Shown piece after piece: positions 22,288 to 28,564 of a stretch of 31,670 nt of DNA. How positions within the stretch are numbered: position 1 is the stretch's first letter; every line of letters starts with the position of its first letter. The stretch comes from a virus. Location: positions 1 through 31,670 of the IMG/VR virus record IMGVR_UViG_3300017782_000112; one strand, written 5' to 3'. The notes beneath the pieces are model-generated. The model made no database searches and was not told where the DNA came from. It was given only the letters and a program-made list of their open reading frames with translations. The translations under genes were made by a program, and so were the position numbers.

Positions 22288-22481
22288 TACTTGCTCCCCA
22301 TGCGGTATGTACCGCCTCGTGCCTTGTATGTTTTTACAAGCCACCCATTTGCGTAAGCTGAAGGGTATACCTTAAATTTCCTCTTCGCCTCCGACTTCAC
22401 CCTTGAATAAAGTTTCTTGTTCGTAGGAACCGACTTCCTCTTCTTTGAGGTAGTCTTCGATCGTCGTCGCTTTGCTGGCAT
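22287..22481 (-). CDS. Tiny basic protein, unknown function
   Basis: The 64-residue protein starts MPAKRRRSKTTSKKRK and ends KVYPSAYANGWLVKTYKARGGTYRMGSK, a C-terminal phrase I recognise as recurring in small phage proteins and in the DUF5872 neighbourhood. The first 37 residues hold 17 Lys/Arg. Its 5' half overlaps the end of the upstream 79-residue gene by 110 bases in another frame, so its ribosome site lies inside that gene and is weak. Coupled translation is likely. Function unknown; nucleic-acid binding is suggested by charge. Confidence 0.75.
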   Translation of the reverse strand: MPAKRRRSKTTSKKRKSVPTNKKLYSRVKSEAKRKFKVYPSAYANGWLVKTYKARGGTYRMGSK

Positions 22482-22611
22482 AATTTTGCTCTTGCTCCAT
22501 TTCTGGAGTCTTACCCAGATTATGTGCCATTGCGGCTTCTTGAGTTTTGAATTTATAGCGCTTACCGTTAGTATCTCGGTAGTACCATGAATTTCTTTTT
22601 TTATAAATCAT
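22372..22611 (-). CDS. Small protein with acidic tail, overlapping the next gene
   Basis: The 79-residue product starts at 22611 with GGAG eight bases upstream. Residues 1-33 (MIYKKRNSWYYRDTNGKRYK ... EAAMAHNLG) look like a small beta-hairpin domain reminiscent of DNA-binding AP2-like or integrase-arm folds (WYYRDTNGKRYKF), though I cannot assign it. Residues 44-79 are acidic (11 Asp/Glu) and are encoded by the same bases as the basic start of the next gene in a different frame. The good ribosome site and sensible N-terminal domain support it as a real gene; the tail may be shaped mostly by the overlap. Confidence 0.65.
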   Translation of the reverse strand: MIYKKRNSWYYRDTNGKRYKFKTQEAAMAHNLGKTPEMEQEQNYASKATTIEDYLKEEEVGSYEQETLFKGEVGGEEEI

Positions 22612-22621
22612 AAAAAATCTC

Positions 22622-22843
22622 CTAACCTAGAGGGGCTCCTGTTAGAATAAAAGATGCGATTATACCTGCTAAGAAAAGAATAATTCCTCCTGCAGATCTA
22701 ATTATCCTACCTTCTATTCTTGATAGAGTATCCTCTATACTATCCAAACGATGGAAGGTAGTTTTCCACCTTTCTTCGCACTGAACTTCGTGAGCATGTA
22801 GTCCTTTTTCTAGGTCTGCAACTTTATCACTTGTCTGATCCAT
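22622..22843 (-). CDS. Small coiled-coil membrane protein, XhlA-like
   Basis: The 73-residue protein has a heptad-like helix (ERWKTTFHRLDSIEDTLSRIEGRI, about residues 24-47) followed by one membrane segment (about 50-68, AGGIILFLAGIIASFIL). This layout fits the haemolysin XhlA family, small phage or prophage membrane proteins linked to lysis. It overlaps the end of TerS by 17 bases, so translation is likely coupled. It may act with the other small membrane proteins between TerS and TerL; a lysis role is inferred only from architecture. Confidence 0.72.
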   Translation of the reverse strand: MDQTSDKVADLEKGLHAHEVQCEERWKTTFHRLDSIEDTLSRIEGRIIRSAGGIILFLAGIIASFILTGAPLG

Positions 22844-23294
22844 TTAATAATTTATCCATGAGCTTGCCATAGTTCCCCTGACCAAATGGTAGAGACGCGT
22901 CATTTATCTGAACATTAGTCTGACTACGAATACTAGAGGTTTCGGCTTTTTGCAACTCTGCTTGTGCCTTTATCTCGTCCATTCGCATTTTATGCGCCAT
23001 CTGTAATAAGTCTGCAAGATCCTTAGAGGAGTACAACCCAGATTCTTGGGCCTCTTCTAGTTTACTGTTTATCATCTCGTCTAGTAAGGACGCAATATTG
23101 TTTTTATTGCGATAGCCTAAGTCAAGATATACTGTGTCAATATACTTTTTTACCTCTCGGGAATTTAATATATCTACGACTTTATTTTCACTTACTCCCA
23201 TGTATTCGGTAACTGCTCGAATATTGCCGAACTGCAGATAACTATTTGCTATCTCCAGGCCCTCTGGGGAAATGGTTGTTATTTCTTTAGTCAT
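22827..23294 (-). CDS. terS: Terminase small subunit (probable)
   Basis: The 155-residue protein starts with MTKEITTISPEGLEIANSYLQFGNIRAVTEYMGVSENKVVDILNSREVKKYIDTVYLDLG, a helix-turn-helix-like region as found in TerS proteins, where it recognises packaging DNA. Next comes a helical stretch (NNIASLLDEMINSKLEEAQESG), then a region likely to drive oligomer formation. It lies upstream of terL in the same direction, though about 2.6 kb away. It has its own perfect promoter whose predicted start falls at the ATG, so the mRNA would be leaderless. No Shine-Dalgarno sequence fits before 23294. Assignment rests on the N-terminal pattern, size and neighbourhood. Confidence 0.78.
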   Translation of the reverse strand: MTKEITTISPEGLEIANSYLQFGNIRAVTEYMGVSENKVVDILNSREVKKYIDTVYLDLGYRNKNNIASLLDEMINSKLEEAQESGLYSSKDLADLLQMAHKMRMDEIKAQAELQKAETSSIRSQTNVQINDASLPFGQGNYGKLMDKLLNGSDK

Positions 23295-23301
23295 GTTTGA
23301 A

Positions 23302-23347
23302 ATTATACTTTCTTAGGGTTATTTTGTCAAGGTATTTTTTTCTTAGG
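23302..23347 (-). promoter_or_regulatory. Sigma-70-type promoter P3 upstream of terS
   Basis: The -35 is TTGACA at 23330-23325 and the -10 is TATAAT at 23307-23302, both perfect, 17 bp apart. The shared upstream box is CCTAAGAAAAAAATA plus two bases (23347-23331); CCTAAGAAA also recurs inside the spacer, near the -10. Only 7 bases lie between the -10 and the terS ATG, so transcription should start at or next to the A of ATG. Confidence 0.9.
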
Positions 23348-23806
23348 TCAGTCAGACAAAGGGTTGTCTAGTGCTCTTTGTAGTTTCTTTTCTAGTCGAT
23401 CTTCTAGATCTTCCATGTCTTGATCAGAGTCTGCTTTCATAGCATCGCGCTTGGCTTCAAAGCGTTCACTTGCTTTATCAATCATATCTCGTACTTCGTT
23501 TTCCATAGTACGTACTTTATCTTCTGCGCGGTCTGCTTGCTTCTCGATCGCAAGTATATCATCTCGCAATCCAGTTTTAATGTCTCGTGTGTATTCAATA
23601 GCATCGTCGAGCTTTTGCTCTATTTGAAGGTTTCGTGCTGCAATAGCATCTGTATCAATATTCTGAACAATTTCTTTCATGTCCATATAATCTGCGTAAA
23701 ACTCAAAGCCTGCCCATGCTGCACCGCCAAGGGTGGAAAGTGCTGTAAGCATGACCATCATCTTACCGCCTTTGAAGGTCATACCTCCAAATTCAAACTC
23801 TGCCAT
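23348..23806 (-). CDS. Membrane-anchored coiled-coil protein, possible inner-membrane spanin type
   Basis: The 152-residue protein has a short N terminus (MAEFEFGGMTFKGGK), one membrane segment at about 16-36 (MMVMLTALSTLGGAAWAGFEF) and then over 100 residues of charged coiled coil (IEQKLDDAIEYTRDIKTGL ... MEDLEDRLEKKLQRAL). AGGAG stands five bases before the ATG. An N-terminal membrane anchor with a long helical outer part is the architecture of inner-membrane spanins, but also of many other phage membrane proteins, and orientation is not certain. It ends the exported-protein block, directly before promoter P3. Confidence 0.8.
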   Translation of the reverse strand: MAEFEFGGMTFKGGKMMVMLTALSTLGGAAWAGFEFYADYMDMKEIVQNIDTDAIAARNLQIEQKLDDAIEYTRDIKTGLRDDILAIEKQADRAEDKVRTMENEVRDMIDKASERFEAKRDAMKADSDQDMEDLEDRLEKKLQRALDNPLSD

Positions 23807-23807
23807 G

Positions 23808-24233
23808 TTACTCCTCTACAAATTGTAATCTCCTGAGATTAGCGATCTCTTGTTTTAACTTTGCTACTTCCATACGTTTCTTTTCTAATTCCAACTGATA
23901 AAGGGTATTACAATTGATACGCTCTTTTGGGGCACCAATTGGTATAGTTATTTTTGCATATACGCCTATATCTTGCGTTCTAGTGGATGGCATTGTGGCA
24001 TCATATACTGTATTGTAGGGATTTTGATGTCCATTATCAATAAATCCTACAACCCCGAATTCTACATTGGTAGCCGAACCAATGGCATTTTGGCAGTCTA
24101 ACTGCCCGGCTCTTATCCTATCAGACGCATACGACTGAGGAGAGGAAGGCAAATTCAGATTTAAAGAACTTGAGTCTGCCTTAACTATACTACTCAGAAG
24201 CAGAAAACTTAGTAATAATATAAGGTGCTTCAT
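23808..24233 (-). CDS. Exported protein with signal peptide and C-terminal coiled coil
   Basis: I place the start at the ATG at 24233 (MKHLILLLSFLLLSSIVKA, a clear signal peptide, cleavage after VKA), 141 residues; the longer frame to 24260 would start at a TTG inside the previous gene. The mature part begins DSSSLNLNLPSSPQSYASDRIRAG, has cysteines in LDCQNAIG and INCNTLYQ that may pair, a beta-rich centre (VEFGVVGFID ... IGVYAKITIPIG), and ends in a helix (ELEKKRMEVAKLKQEIANL). I recognise similar sequences from other marine phages, without a known function. It should be periplasmic or at the outer membrane. Confidence 0.78.
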   Translation of the reverse strand: MKHLILLLSFLLLSSIVKADSSSLNLNLPSSPQSYASDRIRAGQLDCQNAIGSATNVEFGVVGFIDNGHQNPYNTVYDATMPSTRTQDIGVYAKITIPIGAPKERINCNTLYQLELEKKRMEVAKLKQEIANLRRLQFVEE

Positions 24234-24238
24234 TTGTG

Positions 24239-24619
24239 TTACTCTTTTATTTTTGAACAAATCCTTGAGGTTATAATAGAAGGTTTATTTACACTTGCAA
24301 GAATCTTTGACTTTGAACATATGTAAGTTACTTTGTCAGAGTCTTGGGTACGTACATACACTTCTATGTTTTTTCTTTCTAAGTAAGAAAGATTAATAAG
24401 TTTATCTGTACTGGCAAAAACGATATTGTTCCAGTCTCTATCATAAACATTAATAGAGTACCAACTAATCTCTTCGCGATTGTTGAAAATACTCATATTT
24501 AGTACGCTCACTCCTTCTACGCCGCTGTACCGTAGCACAGGATACGTGGGAGTAAACTGGTGGGCACTTGCGCACCCACTAACTAACAATATAGCAAAAA
24601 ATATTACTGAGCGATACAT
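24239..24619 (-). CDS. Lipoprotein, unknown function
   Basis: The 126-residue protein has a lipoprotein signal MYRSVIFFAILLVSGC (lipobox VSGC, C16), and +2 is Ala, consistent with outer-membrane sorting. The mature part looks like an all-beta domain (VLRYSGVEGVSVLNMSIFNN, SWYSINVYDRDWNNIVFAS) with cysteines at YICSKS and RICSKIKE that may form a disulfide. It overlaps the upstream gene by 16 bases and is followed after 5 bases by the next exported protein, so the genes are co-translated. Function unknown; outer-membrane spanin or receptor-blocking roles are only possibilities. Confidence 0.78.
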   Translation of the reverse strand: MYRSVIFFAILLVSGCASAHQFTPTYPVLRYSGVEGVSVLNMSIFNNREEISWYSINVYDRDWNNIVFASTDKLINLSYLERKNIEVYVRTQDSDKVTYICSKSKILASVNKPSIITSRICSKIKE

Positions 24620-25092
24620 TCTGCGGTTACCATGGCGCTATAGTCTCCCGCAGGGAAAGACTTATCATAACCATAGTCTGCTGTAGAATCTACATCAAAC
24701 CACACACTCCCAGCAATCGTTAAATCAAACTCAACTGTATTATTGTACTCAATCTTACTAGTCTCAAATGCAGACATGCCAGCATCTGATGTTTGACCTA
24801 CAGCAACATCTCCGGTCCAATTTACTACGTCTTCCAGCTCCGGGCTAGAAGAAAAAGAATTGGGATAAGAAATTACTGCTTTATAGTGATCGGCAGCTAA
24901 GATGTCATAACGAATGATTGGCTTTACACCGCCATCACCCGAAGCCGTACTTAGTTCACTCGGACTAGGGTTACCGTAAACACCTGAAGTGTCTGTTTGA
25001 ATAACACATTTACTTTCTACTGTACCTAAAATGGGCACATTGGCTAGAGCTACACAAGGTAACACAGCTAGGGCTAGTAGGGACTTTTTCAT
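24604..25092 (-). CDS. Exported beta-sandwich-like protein
   Basis: The start is the ATG at 25092 (MKKSLLALAVLPCVALA, a classic signal peptide); an ATG four codons upstream lacks a better ribosome site. The mature 145 residues have short strands and turns typical of a secreted beta sandwich. Two cysteines, one near the start (VESKCVIQ) and one near the end (VTAECIAQ), could close the domain as in fimbrial or spore-coat-U-type subunits. FPAGDYSAMVTAECIAQ at the C terminus is the part most like such subunits. No chaperone or usher gene is present, so fimbrial assembly is unlikely. Function unknown. Confidence 0.76.
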   Translation of the reverse strand: MKKSLLALAVLPCVALANVPILGTVESKCVIQTDTSGVYGNPSPSELSTASGDGGVKPIIRYDILAADHYKAVISYPNSFSSSPELEDVVNWTGDVAVGQTSDAGMSAFETSKIEYNNTVEFDLTIAGSVWFDVDSTADYGYDKSFPAGDYSAMVTAECIAQ

Positions 25093-25135
25093 ATAAGGTT
25101 CCATTTATTAGGCTCTCGCCTCTCCGGTAGTGTTA

Positions 25136-25996
25136 TTAATCATATTGGGCCTCTACCATTTCTTCATGAAGCAATTGCTGAGCCAGCCCAACTCTCTTTG
25201 CTTTCTTATTATCTGGTAATTTTCCATCTACCAGCACTACTGTGTCCGCATACACTCCACCATTTAATGATCCCGTGTAACTGCGAGGAATATAGTTCAT
25301 TGCGAAAAGTGTTTGTTCTGTTATTGAAGCCTGAGCAGTCATTGCTGACATATTCAAGCCTCCAAGCATCTTCTCTAAATTTACCTTAATTTTTTTATTT
25401 CGTTGTTTACGCTCGTACTCTTCCTCTTCAGCAATCTTTGCCTGTTTTTCCATTTCTGCGATAACATACTCATCTTGCAGTGGGTCATTAAACTCTACTA
25501 CAGGTATAAGCGAGGGGTCGTACGGAGTAACATAGTCAGGGCAGGAGGGATCCGATTGAGGGTCGAAACAAGGATCGTATCTATAACTATAAACCACTGA
25601 AGGGTCTACTACTTGTCCGTTTCCGTCTATTTCGATGGAGCCATCGCCCCACGCTTCAATTGGTATATCTCCTACTCCAATTACTTTATAAATCTTGTTG
25701 CCAGGTAATCCTGACCAGTCATCTGCTTCTCGAAAGATATACCCATCTCCAAGCGCATTTTCATTCTGAACGTAGACAACCATATCATCTTCTACGTTTT
25801 TCACAGCTTCGTAACGGTACACTACAGAGCCCACAGTAAGACCTGCTTGCTGTGGGAGAACATTTTGCATTACCCAATCATAGGCAGTTGTTCTGGCTTG
25901 TCCTGTAACTATCTCAGAGTATGAGTAGGGCGCCAAGCAAGCTAAGTACACCACCAAGGCCGAATAATGTATTTTTGGTATTTTCGTCCATTGCAT
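25136..25996 (-). CDS. Exported protein with Cys-Pro-rich middle and helical tail
   Basis: The 286-residue protein has an N-terminal hydrophobic segment (ALVVYLACLAPYSYS, about residues 13-27) that fits a signal peptide. Residues 30-135 are beta-rich (TVGSVVYRYEAV, DDMVVYVQNEN, GNKIYKVIGVGDIPIEAWGDG). Residues about 143-165 are Asp/Pro-rich with CFDPQSDPSCPDYVTPYD. From about 180 a charged helix follows (AEMEKQAKIAEEEEYERKQ), then a C-terminal domain. It starts inside the preceding gene (83-base overlap) with AGGAG about 10 bases upstream. I do not recognise a function; similar proteins seem to travel with the neighbouring exported genes. Confidence 0.75.
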   Translation of the reverse strand: MQWTKIPKIHYSALVVYLACLAPYSYSEIVTGQARTTAYDWVMQNVLPQQAGLTVGSVVYRYEAVKNVEDDMVVYVQNENALGDGYIFREADDWSGLPGNKIYKVIGVGDIPIEAWGDGSIEIDGNGQVVDPSVVYSYRYDPCFDPQSDPSCPDYVTPYDPSLIPVVEFNDPLQDEYVIAEMEKQAKIAEEEEYERKQRNKKIKVNLEKMLGGLNMSAMTAQASITEQTLFAMNYIPRSYTGSLNGGVYADTVVLVDGKLPDNKKAKRVGLAQQLLHEEMVEAQYD

Positions 25997-26459
25997 CTTC
26001 GTCTTTCTCCTCTAGAGGCTCTTCTTCTCTATGAGTTTCCCAACCTGCTTTTGCCTCTGGGCCAATCATACCATCGTAGGGGCAGGGTGTTCCTGCCATC
26101 ATCATTGCATCAAATACACGTTTATCTTGACACATTACTGAAACTGCAGCTACTTTCATACCCATGTCATAAAGAGTCTTTGCATTCTTTAATTTCTCAC
26201 AATTCATGTCTCTTGTCGTAGTTCCCATAGAGATGCCAAGAATTTGGGTTTGTACTGCACCTGCGACACCTACTGTACACAAGTCCGAGTTAGAAATATT
26301 CATTGTCGGAGTTATTGCTGAAGGTGGGGGTGATTCTAGTTTTGTTGTTGTAGTGCTATTTATAGTACTGTCTGTAGTAGAGTCTGTCACAATGACGTCT
26401 TCCTCTTGTGCCAGTGCTATTGAAGATAAACACATTAACAACCATAAAGCCTTTTTCAT
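25914..26459 (-). CDS. Exported protein with C-terminal membrane anchor
   Basis: The 181-residue protein is the first gene after promoter P2. It has a signal peptide (MKKALWLLMCLSSIALAQ), a Thr/Ser-rich linker (about 24-50), and a conserved-looking domain with four cysteines: SDLCTVG, RDMNCEKLKN, SVMCQDKR and AGTPCPYDG. Then comes an acidic stretch (HREEEPLEEKDEDAMDEN) and a hydrophobic end (TLFGLGGVLSLLGALLIL, about 164-181) with nothing after it. This layout suggests a periplasmic domain held by a C-terminal anchor. AGAGG lies about 11 bases before the ATG. Role unknown; it is likely to work with the five exported or membrane proteins that follow. Confidence 0.8.
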   Translation of the reverse strand: MKKALWLLMCLSSIALAQEEDVIVTDSTTDSTINSTTTTKLESPPPSAITPTMNISNSDLCTVGVAGAVQTQILGISMGTTTRDMNCEKLKNAKTLYDMGMKVAAVSVMCQDKRVFDAMMMAGTPCPYDGMIGPEAKAGWETHREEEPLEEKDEDAMDENTKNTLFGLGGVLSLLGALLIL

Positions 26460-26487
26460 TTTATATTAATCCTCTAGTTCTTGAAAA

Positions 26488-26533
26488 ATTATACCTTACC
26501 GGTAATACTTTGTCAAGGTTTATTTTTCTAACC
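26488..26533 (-). promoter_or_regulatory. Sigma-70-type promoter P2 of the exported-protein operon
   Basis: The -35 is TTGACA at 26516-26511 and the -10 is TATAAT at 26493-26488, both perfect, 17 bp apart. Upstream is GGTTAGAAAAATA plus four bases (26533-26517), a variant of the shared box that overlaps the stop codon of the upstream gene. The spacer contains a perfect palindrome TTACCGGTAA (26496-26505), a possible operator. Predicted transcription start is near 26481, leaving a leader of about 22 bases that carries AGAGG. Confidence 0.9.
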
Positions 26534-26836
26534 CCAAGGAAAATCTCGTTTAGTGAGTCGATTCTCTAGGATCTGTCCATCAATAAACGCGTTTAATCGG
26601 GCTGTTCTATTAGCTGTTGCTTCTGTTAACCAGTTGCATATGGTGTCTTCTGTTAAATCAGCAAAAGCTACATATCCTTCTGCAGTAGGATCTCCAAGTA
26701 AAGACGTTTCTCCTATTACCTTTCCTTGCAGATTATCAACATCATCAGTGCCTATTTTACGCCACTTAATGTGCTCTACGTTATCATCCGCATCTGTGTG
26801 GATAGATTTAATTTCCCATGTATATGTAATTGCCAT
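26528..26836 (-). CDS. Small virion-associated protein, DUF7936-like
   Basis: The 102-residue protein begins MAITYTWEIKSIHTDADDNVEHIKWRKIGTD and later has AEGYVAFADLTEDTICNWL and IDGQILENRL. This resembles small proteins found beside tail-fibre genes in marine phages, grouped as DUF7936 as far as I recall. The pattern, a short beta-rich start then helices, is compact and lacks signal or membrane segments. AGGAG stands 8 bases before the ATG. It ends the fibre block, immediately before promoter P2. A structural or fibre-accessory role is inferred from neighbours. Confidence 0.75.
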   Translation of the reverse strand: MAITYTWEIKSIHTDADDNVEHIKWRKIGTDDVDNLQGKVIGETSLLGDPTAEGYVAFADLTEDTICNWLTEATANRTARLNAFIDGQILENRLTKRDFPWG

Positions 26837-26873
26837 TCTTTTTTCTCCTGCTTACTTTGCCTAAATAGGCTGT

Positions 26874-27350
26874 TTATTCTTGTCCCCAGAGATTTGGGGG
26901 AACTGGCCAGACTAAGGAGTCCCAGTCTGTAGCTCCTGAGTTCCACTCTGGAAAATGTCTTAATTGATCTCGATACAGTGCCCAGTTTGCTTTATCTTCG
27001 TCCGTAATAGGAGAATCTGCCAACTGAGTCCAATCGCACTCCATTAGCAGCCCATTTCTATGGACTCTAATTCCAGCGAATAAAGCATGTATATCATTTA
27101 CCCATGTTTTATGATCCCAGTCCCAGTAGTAGAATTGAGAAGGCTGTGCTCCTCTTTCTACAAACTCGCTGGTAGTATGATTGTAATAGTGACTTTGACA
27201 GGTTATACCGTCATTCTCACACCATTTAATTATACTCCCATTGAGAATTTCACCTTCTAGGTACTCATCAGCATTAGGCGGATATACTAAAGTATTTATT
27301 TGTCCTGTGGTTGGATCTACCAATGCACAGTATCTAGCTATAAAAGTCAT
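26874..27350 (-). CDS. Tail fibre assembly chaperone-like protein
   Basis: The 158-residue protein has the C-terminal pattern of phage tail assembly chaperones of the Phage_tail_APC type: IRVHRNGLLMECDWTQLADSP, then WALYRDQLRHFPEW and VWPVPPNLWGQE. Residues 1-75 form a short N-terminal domain with several Cys and Trp. The gene directly follows the tail fibre (ATGA overlap with its stop), where such chaperones usually sit. It probably helps fold or trimerise the adjacent fibre and is not expected to stay in the virion. The family link is clear from the C-terminal half; which fibre it serves is inferred from adjacency. Confidence 0.85.
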   Translation of the reverse strand: MTFIARYCALVDPTTGQINTLVYPPNADEYLEGEILNGSIIKWCENDGITCQSHYYNHTTSEFVERGAQPSQFYYWDWDHKTWVNDIHALFAGIRVHRNGLLMECDWTQLADSPITDEDKANWALYRDQLRHFPEWNSGATDWDSLVWPVPPNLWGQE

Positions 27351-28561
27351 ACAAAATGTCCTATTATTAAACTTCTTGTGGCATCATATGCCCACGCGTC
27401 ATTTACAAACCCGCCTCCTGTAATTTGGGGAACTGTATTAAAGAAAGAGGTTAGTATCGGTGCCATCGCTACTCCATTTACTGCAGACGATGTTTTAAAT
27501 AAAGTACCTGAGGTAGTAAGGAATGGATTGCCAGTCAGAGTAGAATTTGCATAGTCTCCATTATTTGGAGGACAAAATATATACCCCGCTCCAAAACTAC
27601 GTGTTCCTCTTTGCTGGGAATTAGACCCTGTACAAAGTTGAGTGCAGTACCCTGAGGCAGTCGCCATTACCCAATAGTCTGTCCAGTCTGACGCGTCTCC
27701 TATTTCTGCTGCAAATATAGGACTTGCGTCATCTGCCTCTCCAAAACTTGTACCTGTAGCAGATACTCCTAGATCAGGGTCTCCGCTTGTAATAGAGTCT
27801 ATCAGGAAGTTTTCTCTGTTTGAAGAAAAAGCAAGATCTCCATTTGATGCAAATACTTGAAACCCATAATCTCCTGTTTCTTCCTCATTGTTTGTTATTG
27901 TTCCAAACTTATAGTCTAAAACCCATCCTGAATCCCAAGCTTCGCTATACTTTCGAGTAAAGAAAGCTACATCCTTTGCCATTACAAAAGTTGTATTATT
28001 AGGAATAGTAGAGGTTAAGTTTCTATCTAAGGTTATTTTTACATCGTAAGTTCCATGGCTCTCTAGGTTTGTTACATACGGGTTTGTAGATCCTGATACA
28101 TAGGTACTGCCTCCAGGGATCTGCTCTCCTATTCCAACGTCTAAGTGAGAGTCATCTTCTATACCTGAAGTCGCGCCTGTATACAGATCAGAAACATTAC
28201 CTGTAAAATTGAGAGAGCTTGTACTTAAATTAGCATAAAATACATTAGAACCTGAAGCGCCTCCTGATTTTTTAGTAATCGTAAGGTTTGTTGTTCCATA
28301 ATAAATAGCAACAGCAAATGGAAAAAATGAAGTTGTACTTCCTGTTGTTACTCTTGGTTTTATAAAGAGAAACATATCACTTGATTTTTTAGGTAGTACT
28401 ACCGCAGGAGCATAAGGAGTATCTACAAATGGAGTATTTGACGTAGAGAGGATAAATGAACCGGGCACAACACTACCAGATTTACCTACTTGTACCTGTT
28501 TAGAGGCTTCATCAAGTAGACTTATACCGTCTTTGTTTTGGGTTTCTATTCCAAATGCCAT
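27347..28561 (-). CDS. Tail fibre / tail tip protein, DUF6453-like
   Basis: The 404-residue protein starts MAFGIETQNKDGISLLDEASKQVQVGKSG and has GDYGFQVFASNGDLAFSSNREN at about residues 230-250, phrases of the DUF6453-type phage fibre proteins. The rest is Thr/Ser/Asn/Gly-rich beta sequence with few charges. The C terminus, GGGFVNDAWAYDATRSLIIGHFV, could be the host-binding or trimer-forming tip. It overlaps the fibre chaperone by 4 bases and starts 3 bases after the larger fibre gene stops. It probably recognises host surface structures with the 735-residue fibre. Confidence 0.8.
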   Translation of the reverse strand: MAFGIETQNKDGISLLDEASKQVQVGKSGSVVPGSFILSTSNTPFVDTPYAPAVVLPKKSSDMFLFIKPRVTTGSTTSFFPFAVAIYYGTTNLTITKKSGGASGSNVFYANLSTSSLNFTGNVSDLYTGATSGIEDDSHLDVGIGEQIPGGSTYVSGSTNPYVTNLESHGTYDVKITLDRNLTSTIPNNTTFVMAKDVAFFTRKYSEAWDSGWVLDYKFGTITNNEEETGDYGFQVFASNGDLAFSSNRENFLIDSITSGDPDLGVSATGTSFGEADDASPIFAAEIGDASDWTDYWVMATASGYCTQLCTGSNSQQRGTRSFGAGYIFCPPNNGDYANSTLTGNPFLTTSGTLFKTSSAVNGVAMAPILTSFFNTVPQITGGGFVNDAWAYDATRSLIIGHFV

Positions 28562-28564
28562 AAC

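Noticed and set aside
22288-22344. Longer start of the AT-hook protein
   Set aside because: It would overlap the previous gene by 57 bases with no ribosome site, whereas the ATG at 22287 has GGGAG at good distance and a TAATG junction.
23420-23836. 138-residue plus-strand frame opposite the coiled-coil membrane protein
   Set aside because: Cys/Phe/Ile-rich composition arises from the opposite strand of a Glu/Lys-rich coiled coil; no promoter or ribosome site, and all neighbours run the other way.
26837-26873. Small inverted repeat GCCTATTTAGGC between the fibre chaperone and the DUF7936-like gene
   Set aside because: Only 4-5 pairs with no T run after it; too weak to call a terminator.
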